Shown: positions 8,498-18,282, counted from the stretch's first letter. The stretch: 64,000 bases of DNA from Herpetosiphon geysericola (GCF_001306135.1 NZ_LGKP01000035.1:248001-312000), one strand, 5' to 3'. Program-made: numbers and translations. Notes: a model not told the origin generated them from the letters alone.

Positions 8498-10117
8498 GTG
8501 AATTTTCAAATAGCTGATTTTACGCGGCTCATCCCTGAGTTCTTGATCCTGGCGATTGCAGCCTTGGTGTTGCTTGGCGATGTTCTGACGCGCTGGTCGA
8601 AGGGTAAAGAAGCCTTAGCTGAACGCACGGGCGAAGCGATTGCCATGACCTTAATGGGCTTGGGCTTAGCTTTCGTGATGGTCTTGATCCAAGGTGGCTT
8701 CTTCAATTGGGTGCAGATTGGCGATTGGAAATTCTATAATTTCAGTATTTTCCAAAATCTGCGTACCAGCGGCCTCGATGGCAGTATTCTGGGCGGGGCA
8801 TTTGTGGTTGATCCACTGACCCACATTGGGCGCTTGATCTTCATCGGCGCAGCCTTTGTGACGGTGGTGTTGACTGGCAAAGCCAAGCCTTCGAACAACC
8901 CAGCCGAGTTCTATGCCTTGATCTTGTTTGCAACCCTTGGCATGATTTTCATGACCGCTGGCGGCGAATTGATCATGATTTACCTTGGCGTTGAGTTGAC
9001 CAGTATTCCGCTATATGTGTTGGCAGGCTACTTTCGCCGCGACCCTGTTAGCAGCGAAGCTGGGGCAAAATATTATATCTTCGGCGCGCTTTCATCGGCA
9101 ATCTTGCTGTTTGGGATGAGCTTGCTCTTGGGCTTGACCTTGATGAATGGTCAGACCATGAATGCTACTCCAACCAGTTTGAGCTCGGTGAAAACCGCAG
9201 TTGAGTTGGCATTTGCTAACCCTGAAGGCCCAAGCCAAGGCGTTGCGATTCTGGGGCTATTGTTTATTCTTGCAGGGATGGCCTACAAGGTAGCAATTGT
9301 GCCGTTCCACGCTTGGTCGCCAGACGTGTACCAAGGTGCGCCAACCTCGATGACCGCCTTTATCTCGACCGCCTCAAAAACTGCTGGCTTCTTCTTGATC
9401 TATCGGGTGCTGGTAACTGGCTTCGATGCGCCAAGCATTATGGGCACGGCAGCAATTGGCGCACCCACGAGCTTTGGCGGTTGGACGAGCTTAGTTGCGA
9501 TTCTGGCATCGGTGACGATGTTGGTTGGCAACTTGGCAGCCTTGCCCCAAACCAATGCCAAACGCATGCTTGCCTATTCATCAATTGCCCAAGCTGGCTT
9601 CTTAATGTTGGGCTTGGTTGGCACCCAACGCGATAGTAGCGTCTCGCTCTTGATGTACTTGATTGCCTACACCGTTACTAACTTGGTAGCCTTTGGGATC
9701 TTGGCCTTGGTCGAAGATAACGTTGGCGGCACCGACTTTAGCAATTTGAATGGCTTGGGTCGGCGTTCACCTGGCCTGACCTTGCTCTTGACGGTTGCAA
9801 TCTTGTCGTTGGCTGGGATTCCACCGCTCTCAGGCTTCTTTGTGAAGTTCTACGTCTTTATTGCCGCTTGGCAAGAAGGTGCGAAGTGGTTGGTAATCTT
9901 CGCGGTGAGCAACACCGTCATCAGCTTGTACTACTATTTGCGCTTTCTCAAGGCCATGTATTTTGCGCCTGCGGAAACCGAAGAACCAATCAAGGTTGGT
10001 TTTGGGCCTGGCATTGTCATGACCGCCCTGACCTTGTTGATCTTTGGGTTGGGGATTGTGCCAACCTGGTTGTACGGCGTGCTTGAACAAGCAACAATTC
10101 GGATTGGTGCCCGCTAA
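8498..10117 (+). CDS. nuoN: NADH-quinone oxidoreductase subunit N
   Basis: The third type of antiporter-like pump of complex I, 539 residues. It starts at GTG 8498, set by GGGAGGA seven bases upstream; an ATG within that gap runs straight into a stop. Signatures are IYLGVELTSIPLYVLAGYFRRD, AYKVAIVPFHAWSPDVYQGAPTSMTAFISTASKTAGF and KRMLAYSSIAQAGFLMLG. It ends the operon and is followed by a strong intrinsic terminator. Confidence 0.96.
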   Translation: MNFQIADFTRLIPEFLILAIAALVLLGDVLTRWSKGKEALAERTGEAIAMTLMGLGLAFVMVLIQGGFFNWVQIGDWKFYNFSIFQNLRTSGLDGSILGGAFVVDPLTHIGRLIFIGAAFVTVVLTGKAKPSNNPAEFYALILFATLGMIFMTAGGELIMIYLGVELTSIPLYVLAGYFRRDPVSSEAGAKYYIFGALSSAILLFGMSLLLGLTLMNGQTMNATPTSLSSVKTAVELAFANPEGPSQGVAILGLLFILAGMAYKVAIVPFHAWSPDVYQGAPTSMTAFISTASKTAGFFLIYRVLVTGFDAPSIMGTAAIGAPTSFGGWTSLVAILASVTMLVGNLAALPQTNAKRMLAYSSIAQAGFLMLGLVGTQRDSSVSLLMYLIAYTVTNLVAFGILALVEDNVGGTDFSNLNGLGRRSPGLTLLLTVAILSLAGIPPLSGFFVKFYVFIAAWQEGAKWLVIFAVSNTVISLYYYLRFLKAMYFAPAETEEPIKVGFGPGIVMTALTLLIFGLGIVPTWLYGVLEQATIRIGAR

Positions 10118-10135
10118 AAGCTTCGCTTAGACAAA

Positions 10136-10178
10136 CAATCGCTCGCTCGCCTTGTGCGCAGCGGGCGATTGCTTTTTA
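10136..10178 (+). terminator. intrinsic terminator of the nuo operon
   Basis: The twelve-base arms 10136-10147 and 10160-10171 pair fully (one G-U) around a 12-base loop, followed by CTTTTT. It lies 18 bases after the nuoN stop. Confidence 0.88.
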
Positions 10179-10308
10179 AGGGAAACACAAACCGCTATCC
10201 AAGCGTCAATAGTGAAAGAATAGCGATTGCGGGTGAGCATTTAATCGCTAAACTCTTGCTATGGTGTGCTAAGATAAATCGGCGTGGTGCAAGCAATAAG
10301 AGGCGATC

Positions 10309-12234
10309 ATGACAGACTTAACCAACACAACCTTAGGCAAATATACCCTTGGTCAACCCTTGGGGGCTGGTGGCATGGGCGCAGTCTATCGCTCGATCCA
10401 TCCACAGCTTGGGCGTGCTGTAGCGATTAAAATTATCTTAGGCAATGCAACTGAAGATGCCCGCCAGCGTTTTTTGCGCGAGGCTCAAGTAGCAGTGCAG
10501 CTATCGCACTCCAATATTGTGCGGGTGTTTGATGTTGATGAAGATAAAGGTATGCCCTTTATTGTGATGGAGCTGATCGAAGGCCCGAGCCTAAGCGATG
10601 AGTTGCGTCAAGGGCGTATGCCCTTAGAAAAAGTCTTGAAAATTACCACCGAATTAGCCGATGCCTTGGAATATGCCCATAGCCAAGGGATTTTGCACCG
10701 CGATATTAAACCAGCCAATGTTTTGATTCGACCGAATGGCAGCGCCGTGTTGGTCGATTTGGGTTTGGCACGCTTGGCCAATAGCGAATCGCAAGAGCAT
10801 CAATTGACCCAAAGTGGCATGATTATTGGTACGCTGTCGTATATGGCGCCTGAGCAAATTCAAGCTCAGCAACTTGATGCGCGCACCGATATTTATGCTT
10901 TGGGCGTGTTGCTGTTCCAGATGGTGACTGGGCGTTTGCCGTTTGAAGGCGACACACCGCAAATTATGTTTGGCCATGTGTATACGCAGCCGCCTTCGCC
11001 AAGCACCACTGGCGCGTTTTTGCCCCCAGCCCTCGATAACTTGATTATGGCGATGATGGCCAAAGCGCCGCAACAACGTCCGCCAAGCATGGCCGAGGTT
11101 GCACGGGTCTTGCGCTCAATTATGCACAATGCAGCAACTCCTGGCAGCTATGCGAATCCTGCTGGGCCTGCGGTGGTGCGTCCACAACAGCCAATGCCTG
11201 CCAATTATGCTTCGTATCCGGGCCAAGTAAATTATAATGCTGGCAATCCGAGCCAACCAAGCTATGGCAATTATAGTAATCAGCCAAGCCAAGGTGCAGC
11301 TCATCCGAGCCAGCCAAGTTATGGCGGAATGCCACCAAGTAGCAATCTCCATACGCTGCCCCAACATGGCTCAATGCCGCCATCGAATCCAGTGCTGATG
11401 AGCCAGCCCGCCAAACGCGGCATCTCGCCATGGTTTTGGTTAGCCTTGTTATCGGTCTTTATTATTGGGGGCTTGGGCGTTTATACCGTCAATTCAGCCT
11501 TCAAAAAGCAGTCGCCCAGAAATCCAGGGGTTGTGGCCCAAATTCCTGATGAGCCAACCCAACGGCCTCCGCGCCCAACCAATGGTGGCAATAAAGGCCC
11601 AACCATAACGCCCTCCAAGAAGCCTGATCCAACTGTCAAGCCTGCAAATCCTGATGCTGCCAATCAGTTCAGCATTTCGAATGTTGGCAAGCGCGAAGCT
11701 GGCTCAACTACCTTGATCTATGGCATGGTTACCAATAATACCGAGCTCGCCAAAAGTGCGGTTAAAATTGAAGCTACCTTTTTGGTCGATGATAAAGAGG
11801 TGGAATTTGAGACGGGCTACTCAGTGTTGGGCGTGCTTGGGCCTGGCGAACGTGCGCCATGGATTTTGGTTTTGAATGATGCCCCAGAATATCAAACCGT
11901 CAAGTATGAGATTTTTGGCATGGATACTAGTTATACGAGCACGATTGATTATCGCGATTTGCGCATCGACGATTTGGAAATTAAGCCCGATGGTCTGTTT
12001 TATGAAGCCACTGGCAAGATTACCAATATTGGCAAAAAGCGCACCAAAACCTTGATGATTTATCTTGTAACCTACAATGATAAAGATGAAATTATTGGGG
12101 TTGATACCGTTATGCCTGGCAATAGTAGCTTATCGCCAGATGCAACTGCGCGCTTTGAGGCGAGTGTGCTGTTTAGCCCAGACAAATATAAAATTGCCCG
12201 CTATGAGACCTTTGTTCGAGGATTAACTGAATGA
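10309..12234 (+). CDS. membrane Ser/Thr protein kinase with extracytoplasmic FxLYD-like domain
   Basis: A Hanks-type kinase of 641 residues. The kinase domain spans about 12-275. It has the glycine loop GAGGMG (19-24), the ATP-anchoring Lys of VAIK (41), the catalytic HRDIKPAN (130-137) and YMAPEQ in the activation segment. The metal-binding motif reads DLG (150-152) instead of DFG. A Pro/Ser/Asn/Gly-rich linker (about 275-370) leads to one membrane helix (about 372-394). The outer part, about 455-641, contains two related beta-rich segments resembling FxLYD domains. The kinase is therefore probably cytoplasmic, with an outside sensor or binding domain. It overlaps the next lipoprotein gene by four bases (ATGA), implying translational coupling. 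Confidence 0.9.
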   Translation: MTDLTNTTLGKYTLGQPLGAGGMGAVYRSIHPQLGRAVAIKIILGNATEDARQRFLREAQVAVQLSHSNIVRVFDVDEDKGMPFIVMELIEGPSLSDELRQGRMPLEKVLKITTELADALEYAHSQGILHRDIKPANVLIRPNGSAVLVDLGLARLANSESQEHQLTQSGMIIGTLSYMAPEQIQAQQLDARTDIYALGVLLFQMVTGRLPFEGDTPQIMFGHVYTQPPSPSTTGAFLPPALDNLIMAMMAKAPQQRPPSMAEVARVLRSIMHNAATPGSYANPAGPAVVRPQQPMPANYASYPGQVNYNAGNPSQPSYGNYSNQPSQGAAHPSQPSYGGMPPSSNLHTLPQHGSMPPSNPVLMSQPAKRGISPWFWLALLSVFIIGGLGVYTVNSAFKKQSPRNPGVVAQIPDEPTQRPPRPTNGGNKGPTITPSKKPDPTVKPANPDAANQFSISNVGKREAGSTTLIYGMVTNNTELAKSAVKIEATFLVDDKEVEFETGYSVLGVLGPGERAPWILVLNDAPEYQTVKYEIFGMDTSYTSTIDYRDLRIDDLEIKPDGLFYEATGKITNIGKKRTKTLMIYLVTYNDKDEIIGVDTVMPGNSSLSPDATARFEASVLFSPDKYKIARYETFVRGLTE

Positions 12235-12701
12235 AACGTGTATGCCTTAGTTTGTTCTTGCTCTTTTTAGTAAGCTGTGGCGGAGCAACGCCAACCAGCG
12301 TGCCTGTCACTGCCACAACTGCCGCCACCGCAACCACCGCAGCCAGCCCTGAGGTCTTGCTGACCTTTGCCCAAACCGGTGGCATCGCTGGCATCAACGA
12401 AACCCTCACTGTGTGGAGTGATGGTAAGTTGGAGCTTGCCAGCGTTAGTGCTGCAAGCACCTTACGCGTCGGCGAGGCCACGCCTGCGCAATTGAGTTCA
12501 ATTCAGACGCTGTTGAACGACCCTGAGTTTGCCAGCCTTGCAGCTAGCTATGGCGATTTAGGGAGTTGCTGCGATATGTTTAGCTATACGCTGACCACCG
12601 GCAATAAATCGATCGCCACCATTGATGGCGCTGAGTATCCAGAAATTCTGGCGAATTTGTTTGGCGAATTGCAAACCCTCAAGCAATCGATTCCGCAATA
12701 G
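12231..12701 (+). CDS. small lipoprotein coupled to the kinase
   Basis: A 156-residue protein with a lipoprotein signal: a short basic N-terminus, a hydrophobic core and a lipobox ending LVSC at Cys-16. A Thr/Ala/Val spacer (about 20-40) precedes a compact domain. Further Cys residues (CC near 116) could form a disulfide. I do not recognise the domain; it resembles other small conserved lipoproteins with no known activity. The ATGA overlap with the kinase suggests that it works with the kinase's outer domain, perhaps as a ligand or partner. That is inference from position only. Confidence 0.75.
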   Translation: MKRVCLSLFLLFLVSCGGATPTSVPVTATTAATATTAASPEVLLTFAQTGGIAGINETLTVWSDGKLELASVSAASTLRVGEATPAQLSSIQTLLNDPEFASLAASYGDLGSCCDMFSYTLTTGNKSIATIDGAEYPEILANLFGELQTLKQSIPQ

Positions 12702-12740
12702 GCTGCTCCTTACAAGGGTTGGTTTGTAATCAGCATCGTT

Positions 12741-12808
12741 GCTCACCACCCTTCCGTCCCGCCTCAAGCCGGGAGACGCAGGGGATTAAAGCCCCCTGCA
12801 CCCCCTAA
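12741..12808 (+). repeat. two-hairpin dispersed repeat, copy 1
   Basis: The shared core CACCCTTCCGTCCC is followed by a short GC-rich hairpin, then ACGCAGGGG, and then a second hairpin (GCAGGGG...CCCCTGC) ending CCCCCTAAA. Copies lie at 25741-25790 (opposite strand) and 61029-61096. This copy sits between two convergent genes. Confidence 0.75.
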
Positions 12809-12904
12809 AAAGGCAGTGCGTGGTGGTCAACTATCCAATTAATTAATCCGTTGTGTGCTCCATGGTTATCGCAGAACGCGATTAAAACCAATCTTCAAGG
12901 GGTT

Positions 12905-15334
12905 CTACCAACTCACGTTAACGGTGCCTGTGGCCTTGGTTAGGCGAACTTCAAGGTAGCGGCTTGGGCCAAGCGTGCGCTCATGGCCGAATGAGGCTAG
13001 CCCATTAATTGTCAGCTTGACGTTTGCAGGTGCATCGTTGGGCAAGAATAATTGCAAAGTTGTTTCTTGGCCGCTGCCAGTAAAATCAAGTTGAAACCCA
13101 TTTGTTTGGCGTTGCCAGCGATAGCTTACATAGCCTTGCGAGGCAGCATAGCGGGCCGTAACCTGCGCTTGCTGCACTTCTGGCTCAACAATCCAGCGCG
13201 GGCTTAATTGAACATGTTGATAGAGCGCTGCTTGATCGTTCACCCCAGCCGCGCCTTCGATCAGTGCTGCCAGCATTGCGGTGCTGCCCCAACCATCGGT
13301 GGCCAGCGTCTGCGGGCCGGAAATACCAGGATTGCCAGCAGGGTAATACCATAAATAGCTGCCACCTTGGGCTTCGATCATTTGGGCGTAGCGGCGCAGA
13401 ATATCAAAGCCATAGGCTGGCTGGCCCCAGCGAAATGTTCCCCGCGCCAATTCGCCGCCAACTAACGGCATCCGCCCACCATTGACATACTCGCCTGGTT
13501 GATTGCCCCAGCCCGGGGTTGTGCCAAAGCGTTCTGCTGGAAATGGCGGATCGATGCTGAACCATTCTGAGGAAAGATTGCTTGAATCAGCAACCCGCCG
13601 TTGATAATATTCGTCGATAATCGCTAAGGCGCGGCTGGCTTCCATGCCATAGCGGTTGAGCGCATACGAGTTGGAGAGTGAAAGTTGGCGCGCCTCGTCA
13701 ACCTCTGGAATATCAAAGGGCTGCTCTAAAACATTGTGAAGATAGAATTTGCCATTCCATGCAACTTGGTTAAGCTGCTTGGTCAGTTGCTGCGAGCGGC
13801 TTAGCCACTGGTTGGCTTGCGCGAAATTGGCTTGAGTTACTTCGAGCTTGCTCAGCAACGCCAGTGCATGGGCCATGCCTGTATTATCGCCGTGCATAAT
13901 CCCAAAGCGAGTTTTTTCGTCGATCCAATGGCGGGGTGAGCTTTTGCCATCAGGAGCAATCGTTGGCCCACCATACTCAAAATCCCAGGTATCAATCGTA
14001 TACGGGCGGCGAATTAGTTGCAGGTCGGGATTCCAACGTTGTGGATCGCTGAGGCTATAGTTGATACCCCGCAGCATCGCTGGCTTTTGCTCAAGCATCC
14101 AACTGGTGTCGCCAGTCGCTTGCCACGCCTGATACACACCTTGCACAAACAAATATTCTAAATCGGCCTCAACCTCGATGCGGCCTTGAACTGGTTCGCC
14201 ATTGACCATGGCAAAATAATCATCAAAGGCTCCAGTGGCTTTTTGCTCACGCCGAAAATAATCAAGCGTGCTGGTCAGATCGTGCTCAAAATAGCGATAG
14301 CCCAAGCCTTGATGCACATGGTCGCGCAGCCAAATCAGGTAGCTATCTGGTGAACGATAGCCACGAATCTGGTAGCCCTTGTATTCATAGCTCGAAACAT
14401 CGTTGCGCAGGAAGTTTTCGACCTTTTTGGGCATGGTGTCGTAGGCTGCAACTCCAGTTTGAATGCTGGTGCTGGCGGTAAGTTGATAGATGCTGCTGTT
14501 GATTGTTGAAACTTTGCCTTCAATGAGCAACACGGCATAATGCTGGCCTAAGGCTCCTTGGGCTTGTAGCTTGAGGCTTTGGCTTTGGCCAGTGAGGTTT
14601 AAACTTTGGCTGGTTTCAAGTTGACCAGCGCTATCAACAATGCGCAGGCTAGCAGGGCCAACATAATCGCCAGCATCAACCTGAATTTCAACCTGCTCGA
14701 ATGGCCTTACGGCTCGGCGTGGCCCACTTAATAACGCCAGAATTGGGCTTGCTTGGCGCGTGCCGTTCAAGAGCCAACTGGCTTGCCACTGCCCAAGCGG
14801 ACTAATCGATACATGCTGGCTAGCCTGATCAAGCACGAAAAGTTGATGCTCGAAATATTGCATCGTGGCGATTTTGCCAGTCAAGGGGTTGGTTTCAGTG
14901 ACGGTTTCGGTGATTGGATTACCAAAATATTCAGCACCACCATTGGCTTGCCAAACCCGCCGAAATGGTTCGCAGACCGAGCGCTGGGTGCTCTCAATCC
15001 GCAAACAGTGATCGGTTGGCCCATGCTGGCGTTGGTTTTGCCATGTGCGGCGGCTGGCTTGAAAGAGATCAAGCCCAAGCTTGGCAGGTATAACTTGATT
15101 GCCAAACAAATGCAGGCGCTGGTGCTCAAAATATTGCACTAACTGGCCATCGAACCACAGTGCCTCGCTGATTGGCTGACCAATTAATGCTGCTCCGCCG
15201 TTAGCCTGCCAATATGCTTGAAACTCGGCCTGCACTTGGTAGCTGGTGGTTTGGGCGTTCGCAAGCCTTGGGTTTGGCACGAAGCTCAAGCCAATTAACA
15301 ACAATCCCAACCAACAAAAAACTCGGCTCATCAT
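12905..15334 (-). CDS. secreted six-hairpin glycosidase-like protein
   Basis: The 809-residue product begins with a signal peptide (about 1-28, ending ANA). Two N-terminal repeats follow (about 33-100 and 120-185) of the form F-x-x-x-WQANGGA...G-x-PI(S/T)E...QYFEHQ, each with a Trp-Gln core. These resemble repeats common in secreted Chloroflexota proteins and may bind cell walls or polysaccharide. The rest (about 300-760) looks like an alpha/alpha-barrel glycosidase of the amylo-glucosidase/rhamnosidase superfamily. It shows WLRDHVHQGLGY, DTWDFEYGGP and the repeated pattern of aromatic and acidic residues of those folds, and ends in a beta-sandwich. The exact substrate cannot be read. The first two ATGs are adjacent; GGAAGG fits the second (15331) slightly better. 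Confidence 0.75.
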   Translation of the reverse strand: MMSRVFCWLGLLLIGLSFVPNPRLANAQTTSYQVQAEFQAYWQANGGAALIGQPISEALWFDGQLVQYFEHQRLHLFGNQVIPAKLGLDLFQASRRTWQNQRQHGPTDHCLRIESTQRSVCEPFRRVWQANGGAEYFGNPITETVTETNPLTGKIATMQYFEHQLFVLDQASQHVSISPLGQWQASWLLNGTRQASPILALLSGPRRAVRPFEQVEIQVDAGDYVGPASLRIVDSAGQLETSQSLNLTGQSQSLKLQAQGALGQHYAVLLIEGKVSTINSSIYQLTASTSIQTGVAAYDTMPKKVENFLRNDVSSYEYKGYQIRGYRSPDSYLIWLRDHVHQGLGYRYFEHDLTSTLDYFRREQKATGAFDDYFAMVNGEPVQGRIEVEADLEYLFVQGVYQAWQATGDTSWMLEQKPAMLRGINYSLSDPQRWNPDLQLIRRPYTIDTWDFEYGGPTIAPDGKSSPRHWIDEKTRFGIMHGDNTGMAHALALLSKLEVTQANFAQANQWLSRSQQLTKQLNQVAWNGKFYLHNVLEQPFDIPEVDEARQLSLSNSYALNRYGMEASRALAIIDEYYQRRVADSSNLSSEWFSIDPPFPAERFGTTPGWGNQPGEYVNGGRMPLVGGELARGTFRWGQPAYGFDILRRYAQMIEAQGGSYLWYYPAGNPGISGPQTLATDGWGSTAMLAALIEGAAGVNDQAALYQHVQLSPRWIVEPEVQQAQVTARYAASQGYVSYRWQRQTNGFQLDFTGSGQETTLQLFLPNDAPANVKLTINGLASFGHERTLGPSRYLEVRLTKATGTVNVSW

Positions 15335-15395
15335 ACCTTCCGTAGTTTGATTGGCGGGCTACTGGGTGTTGCTGCCAGTAGCCCGCATTAATGCT

Positions 15396-17858
15396 CTACG
15401 GTTGTAATTGTAACATTTCCACTTCGCCAGTGTTGACCGCCGAGCGGCCATACAGCATTGGAATGTACTCGACTTTCTGCCAGCGTTCAAGCAAATCGTC
15501 GTAGTGCGGCGAGAGAAAATGGCCTGCTTGGCCTGGCGCGTTGATCATGCGGCTGTTGGCAAAATCGCCCAAATCGATAATATGACGATAAATTGGTCCA
15601 CGATCTTGATCAAACGGCGCGTCATCGGCAATATGGCTGACGTTGACGGTGCTGCCATCGCCTTGGCTCTCGATTGCTTTGCTGAAAAAGCCACGCAATG
15701 GGCCAATTGCATCAAGTGGATTGTGTGGGAACAAGGCAAGGTGCAATCCGCCCCAGCGCCATTGCTCCATCGGTGCCTCCTTCTGGCGGAAGCTTAAATC
15801 TTTGAGCGCCACATCGAGTGCTTGCGTCACCATTGTATTACAGGTTTCAGTTGCCTGGCTGGTTGTCACGTCGTCGCACCAAGGGTTATTAGGGTCTTGC
15901 AGCATGGCCGGAATCGCCAGATCAATCAGTTGGCGTCGTTGGCCATAGGTTTCGAGCAAGTTTTCGCCCAATTCATCACCAACAATTGGCACAGTCAAAT
16001 AGAAGGCCCAAGCCTGAAAAATGCTGGCTGCTGGTTGATCGCCAGCGGTGCTGTAGTTCCAGTTTTGCAGCATGGCGATTGCTTGGCGTTGCTGGTCACT
16101 GGTTGGTTGCACCAAGTTGAGCAACACAGGCAGAAATTCTTCTGCATAGCTCGAATGCACATCAGCTTGAATCGCTGCCATATCGTCCATGGTTAATGTT
16201 GGTTTGGCTTCGATCATGCTAGTAATGCGTTCGGCACGAAATGGTGGTGCCCACTCGTGGCTGAGAAAATACGGATAACTATCGGCCACCACTTTGTTGT
16301 TGGCGGTGGCAATATAGCCTTGGGGCGGGTTGTAGCTTTGGGGCAATTGCTCAAAGGGAATAAAACCCGTCCATTCGTAGTCGCCAGAAGCACCATCTGC
16401 TGGCAAGGTGCCATCGCCCTTGGCCCGAATAGGGATGTTGCCAGGCGCAATGTAGCCAATATTTCCATCAACGTCAGCAAAAACAAAATTTTGCACTGGC
16501 GCAACATAGCTTTCTAAGCCAGCCCGAAATTCTTGCCAATTCTGGGCTTTGTTAATCGCAATATACGCGTTGAGGGTGCTATCAGTCTCATCAAGTGCTG
16601 TCCAGCGGAAGGCCAAGGCCTCGCGTTGCGGCGCGTCGGGGTCGGCGGCGTTATTGGCATTCAGCGCATCAGAAATCAACGGGCCATGGCGACTAACCCG
16701 AATTGTCAGCGGCAAGAGGCCTTTATCTTTGACCCGAATCGTGTCGCTGATGATCGTCAATGGTTCGTAATTGCCCTTGAACATGGCTTTGGTGCCAGAT
16801 GGATCGAGGGTTTCGCGATACAGGTCTTGCACATCGGGGCCGGTATTGGTCACGCCCCACGCGATACGCTGATTGTGGCCAATAATCACTCCTGGCAAGC
16901 CTGGAATTGTTGCGCCAACCGAGTGCAAATCGCCGCCTTCAAGCTCGGCCATATACCAAATTGAGGGTGTGCGAAAGCTCAAATGCGGGTCGTCGGCTAA
17001 TAAGGGCTTACCTGTGGCCGATTTGCTTGGGCCAATGACCCAGTTGTTCGAGCCAACTCCAGCAATGTTGCCGCCGCCAATGCCCAGCCCTTGCTCGACC
17101 CGCCGACTGAGCGCCAACAGTTGTTGGGCTTGGCCACCCATAGGGGTTGGCAAAATCAGCGGGCCAGTGCTTGGGTAGTGGGGCAAGAGATCCTTGGTTT
17201 TTTCGCTGCCTAGTTTGGCTAGCAATTCCATGGTCATTAATTCGGTCGAATAATTGCCGCCCAAATCCCACGACATCATTTTGGCCCAACCGAGCACATC
17301 AGCGCCAACCCATGGCTCTGGCTCAACTCCGATCAGCGTAAATTCTGGCGAAAGCTGACCGCCGCTATGCTCAGCCAAAAAGCCATTGATGCCGCTGACA
17401 TAACTATCAATCACTGCTTTGGCGGTTGCATCGAGGTTGGCGTAGGCGCTTTCAGCAGCGCGATAGACGCCAAGGGTGCGCAAAAAGCGGTCGGTTTCGA
17501 CAGTGGTTTCTCCCAAGGCTTCCGAAAGTGTGCCGCGAGCGATCCGGCGTTGAAATTCCATCTGCCAGAGGCGATCCTGGGCATGCACATAGCCCAAGGC
17601 CATCAGTGCATCGGATTCAGTTTGGGCATAAATATGTGGCACGCCGTTGCTATCGCGTAGCACATCGACTGGGGCACTCAAGCCAGCCAGGGTTAATGTG
17701 CCTGCGGTGGTTGGCAACGAACGGCGCAAATACAGATAGCCACCGCCGCTGGCTAGGAGAATGATCAGGACGACAATTAACAAAAAGCGTGAAAAGAGAA
17801 TTAACCAACGCTGAAAGGGTGGACGATCGCGTAATGAGCGTTTGGCTGGGGTTGCCAC
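15396..17858 (-). CDS. penicillin-acylase-family Ntn hydrolase, membrane-anchored
   Basis: An N-terminal-nucleophile amidohydrolase of the penicillin G acylase / acyl-homoserine-lactone acylase family. I place the start at GTG 17858, seven bases after AAAGGAG. The longer frame to 17930 has no ribosome-binding site and would put 24 polar residues in front. One membrane helix (about 18-38) precedes the alpha subunit. The expected autocleavage site is GVGSNNW, giving the nucleophile Ser-270. HGP, PGxxIGHN and NxVFAD motifs follow in the beta subunit. The protein has 820 residues and lies outside the membrane. Possible substrates are acylated amides such as signalling lactones or lipopeptides. 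With the neighbouring secreted glycosidase it may serve scavenging or predation, which is inference. Confidence 0.88.
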   Translation of the reverse strand: MATPAKRSLRDRPPFQRWLILFSRFLLIVVLIILLASGGGYLYLRRSLPTTAGTLTLAGLSAPVDVLRDSNGVPHIYAQTESDALMALGYVHAQDRLWQMEFQRRIARGTLSEALGETTVETDRFLRTLGVYRAAESAYANLDATAKAVIDSYVSGINGFLAEHSGGQLSPEFTLIGVEPEPWVGADVLGWAKMMSWDLGGNYSTELMTMELLAKLGSEKTKDLLPHYPSTGPLILPTPMGGQAQQLLALSRRVEQGLGIGGGNIAGVGSNNWVIGPSKSATGKPLLADDPHLSFRTPSIWYMAELEGGDLHSVGATIPGLPGVIIGHNQRIAWGVTNTGPDVQDLYRETLDPSGTKAMFKGNYEPLTIISDTIRVKDKGLLPLTIRVSRHGPLISDALNANNAADPDAPQREALAFRWTALDETDSTLNAYIAINKAQNWQEFRAGLESYVAPVQNFVFADVDGNIGYIAPGNIPIRAKGDGTLPADGASGDYEWTGFIPFEQLPQSYNPPQGYIATANNKVVADSYPYFLSHEWAPPFRAERITSMIEAKPTLTMDDMAAIQADVHSSYAEEFLPVLLNLVQPTSDQQRQAIAMLQNWNYSTAGDQPAASIFQAWAFYLTVPIVGDELGENLLETYGQRRQLIDLAIPAMLQDPNNPWCDDVTTSQATETCNTMVTQALDVALKDLSFRQKEAPMEQWRWGGLHLALFPHNPLDAIGPLRGFFSKAIESQGDGSTVNVSHIADDAPFDQDRGPIYRHIIDLGDFANSRMINAPGQAGHFLSPHYDDLLERWQKVEYIPMLYGRSAVNTGEVEMLQLQP

Positions 17859-17922
17859 GAGCTGACTCCTTTGTCCAAGCTGAAACCTTTTACAGAGATC
17901 CTGCGTCTTACTGCCACGCAAG

Positions 17923-17952
17923 TTGATCAAAAGCGTGGAAATAGGATAAAAT
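17923..17952 (+). promoter_or_regulatory. putative promoter of the PspC gene
   Basis: TTGATC (17923-17928) and TAAAAT (17947-17952) are spaced by 18 bases, 31 bases before the ATG. The same hexamers and spacing recur before the next gene (18379-18408). Confidence 0.45.
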
Positions 17953-17982
17953 TAACCAGTTTGTGTGTTTAGGAGCGATAGA

Positions 17983-18282
17983 ATGTCAAATCAATCACGT
18001 CCATTGGTTCGTCCGACAGAAGGTCGTGTTCTGGCTGGGGTTTGTGCTGGGCTGGCTCGCTATTTTGGCATCGATCCAACCATTGTACGGGTTGCTTTGG
18101 TCATTTTCACCCTCTTTGGTGGCTCAGGGGTTTTGGCCTACTTAATTGGTTGGGCAATTATGCCTGATTATACTGGCAGACGGGCTGGTGCTCCAATTAT
18201 CATTGCCCTGTTACTGTTCGGCATTCCTTTTATGTGTTTCTTGATTTCATTACCCTTCCAACTCTTGTTTGGTGGCAACTAA
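17983..18282 (+). CDS. PspC-domain small membrane protein
   Basis: A 99-residue protein. The start at 17983 follows AGGAG; six codons upstream an ATG lacks such a site. The PspC domain fills residues 10-60: RPTEGRVLAGVCAGLARYFGIDPTIVRVA is the family hallmark, followed by a Gly-rich membrane helix (VLAYLIGWAIMPDY). A second hydrophobic segment ends the chain. PspC-like proteins act in envelope stress sensing, but no psp partner genes lie nearby. It is a single-gene unit closed by a terminator. Confidence 0.92.
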   Translation: MSNQSRPLVRPTEGRVLAGVCAGLARYFGIDPTIVRVALVIFTLFGGSGVLAYLIGWAIMPDYTGRRAGAPIIIALLLFGIPFMCFLISLPFQLLFGGN

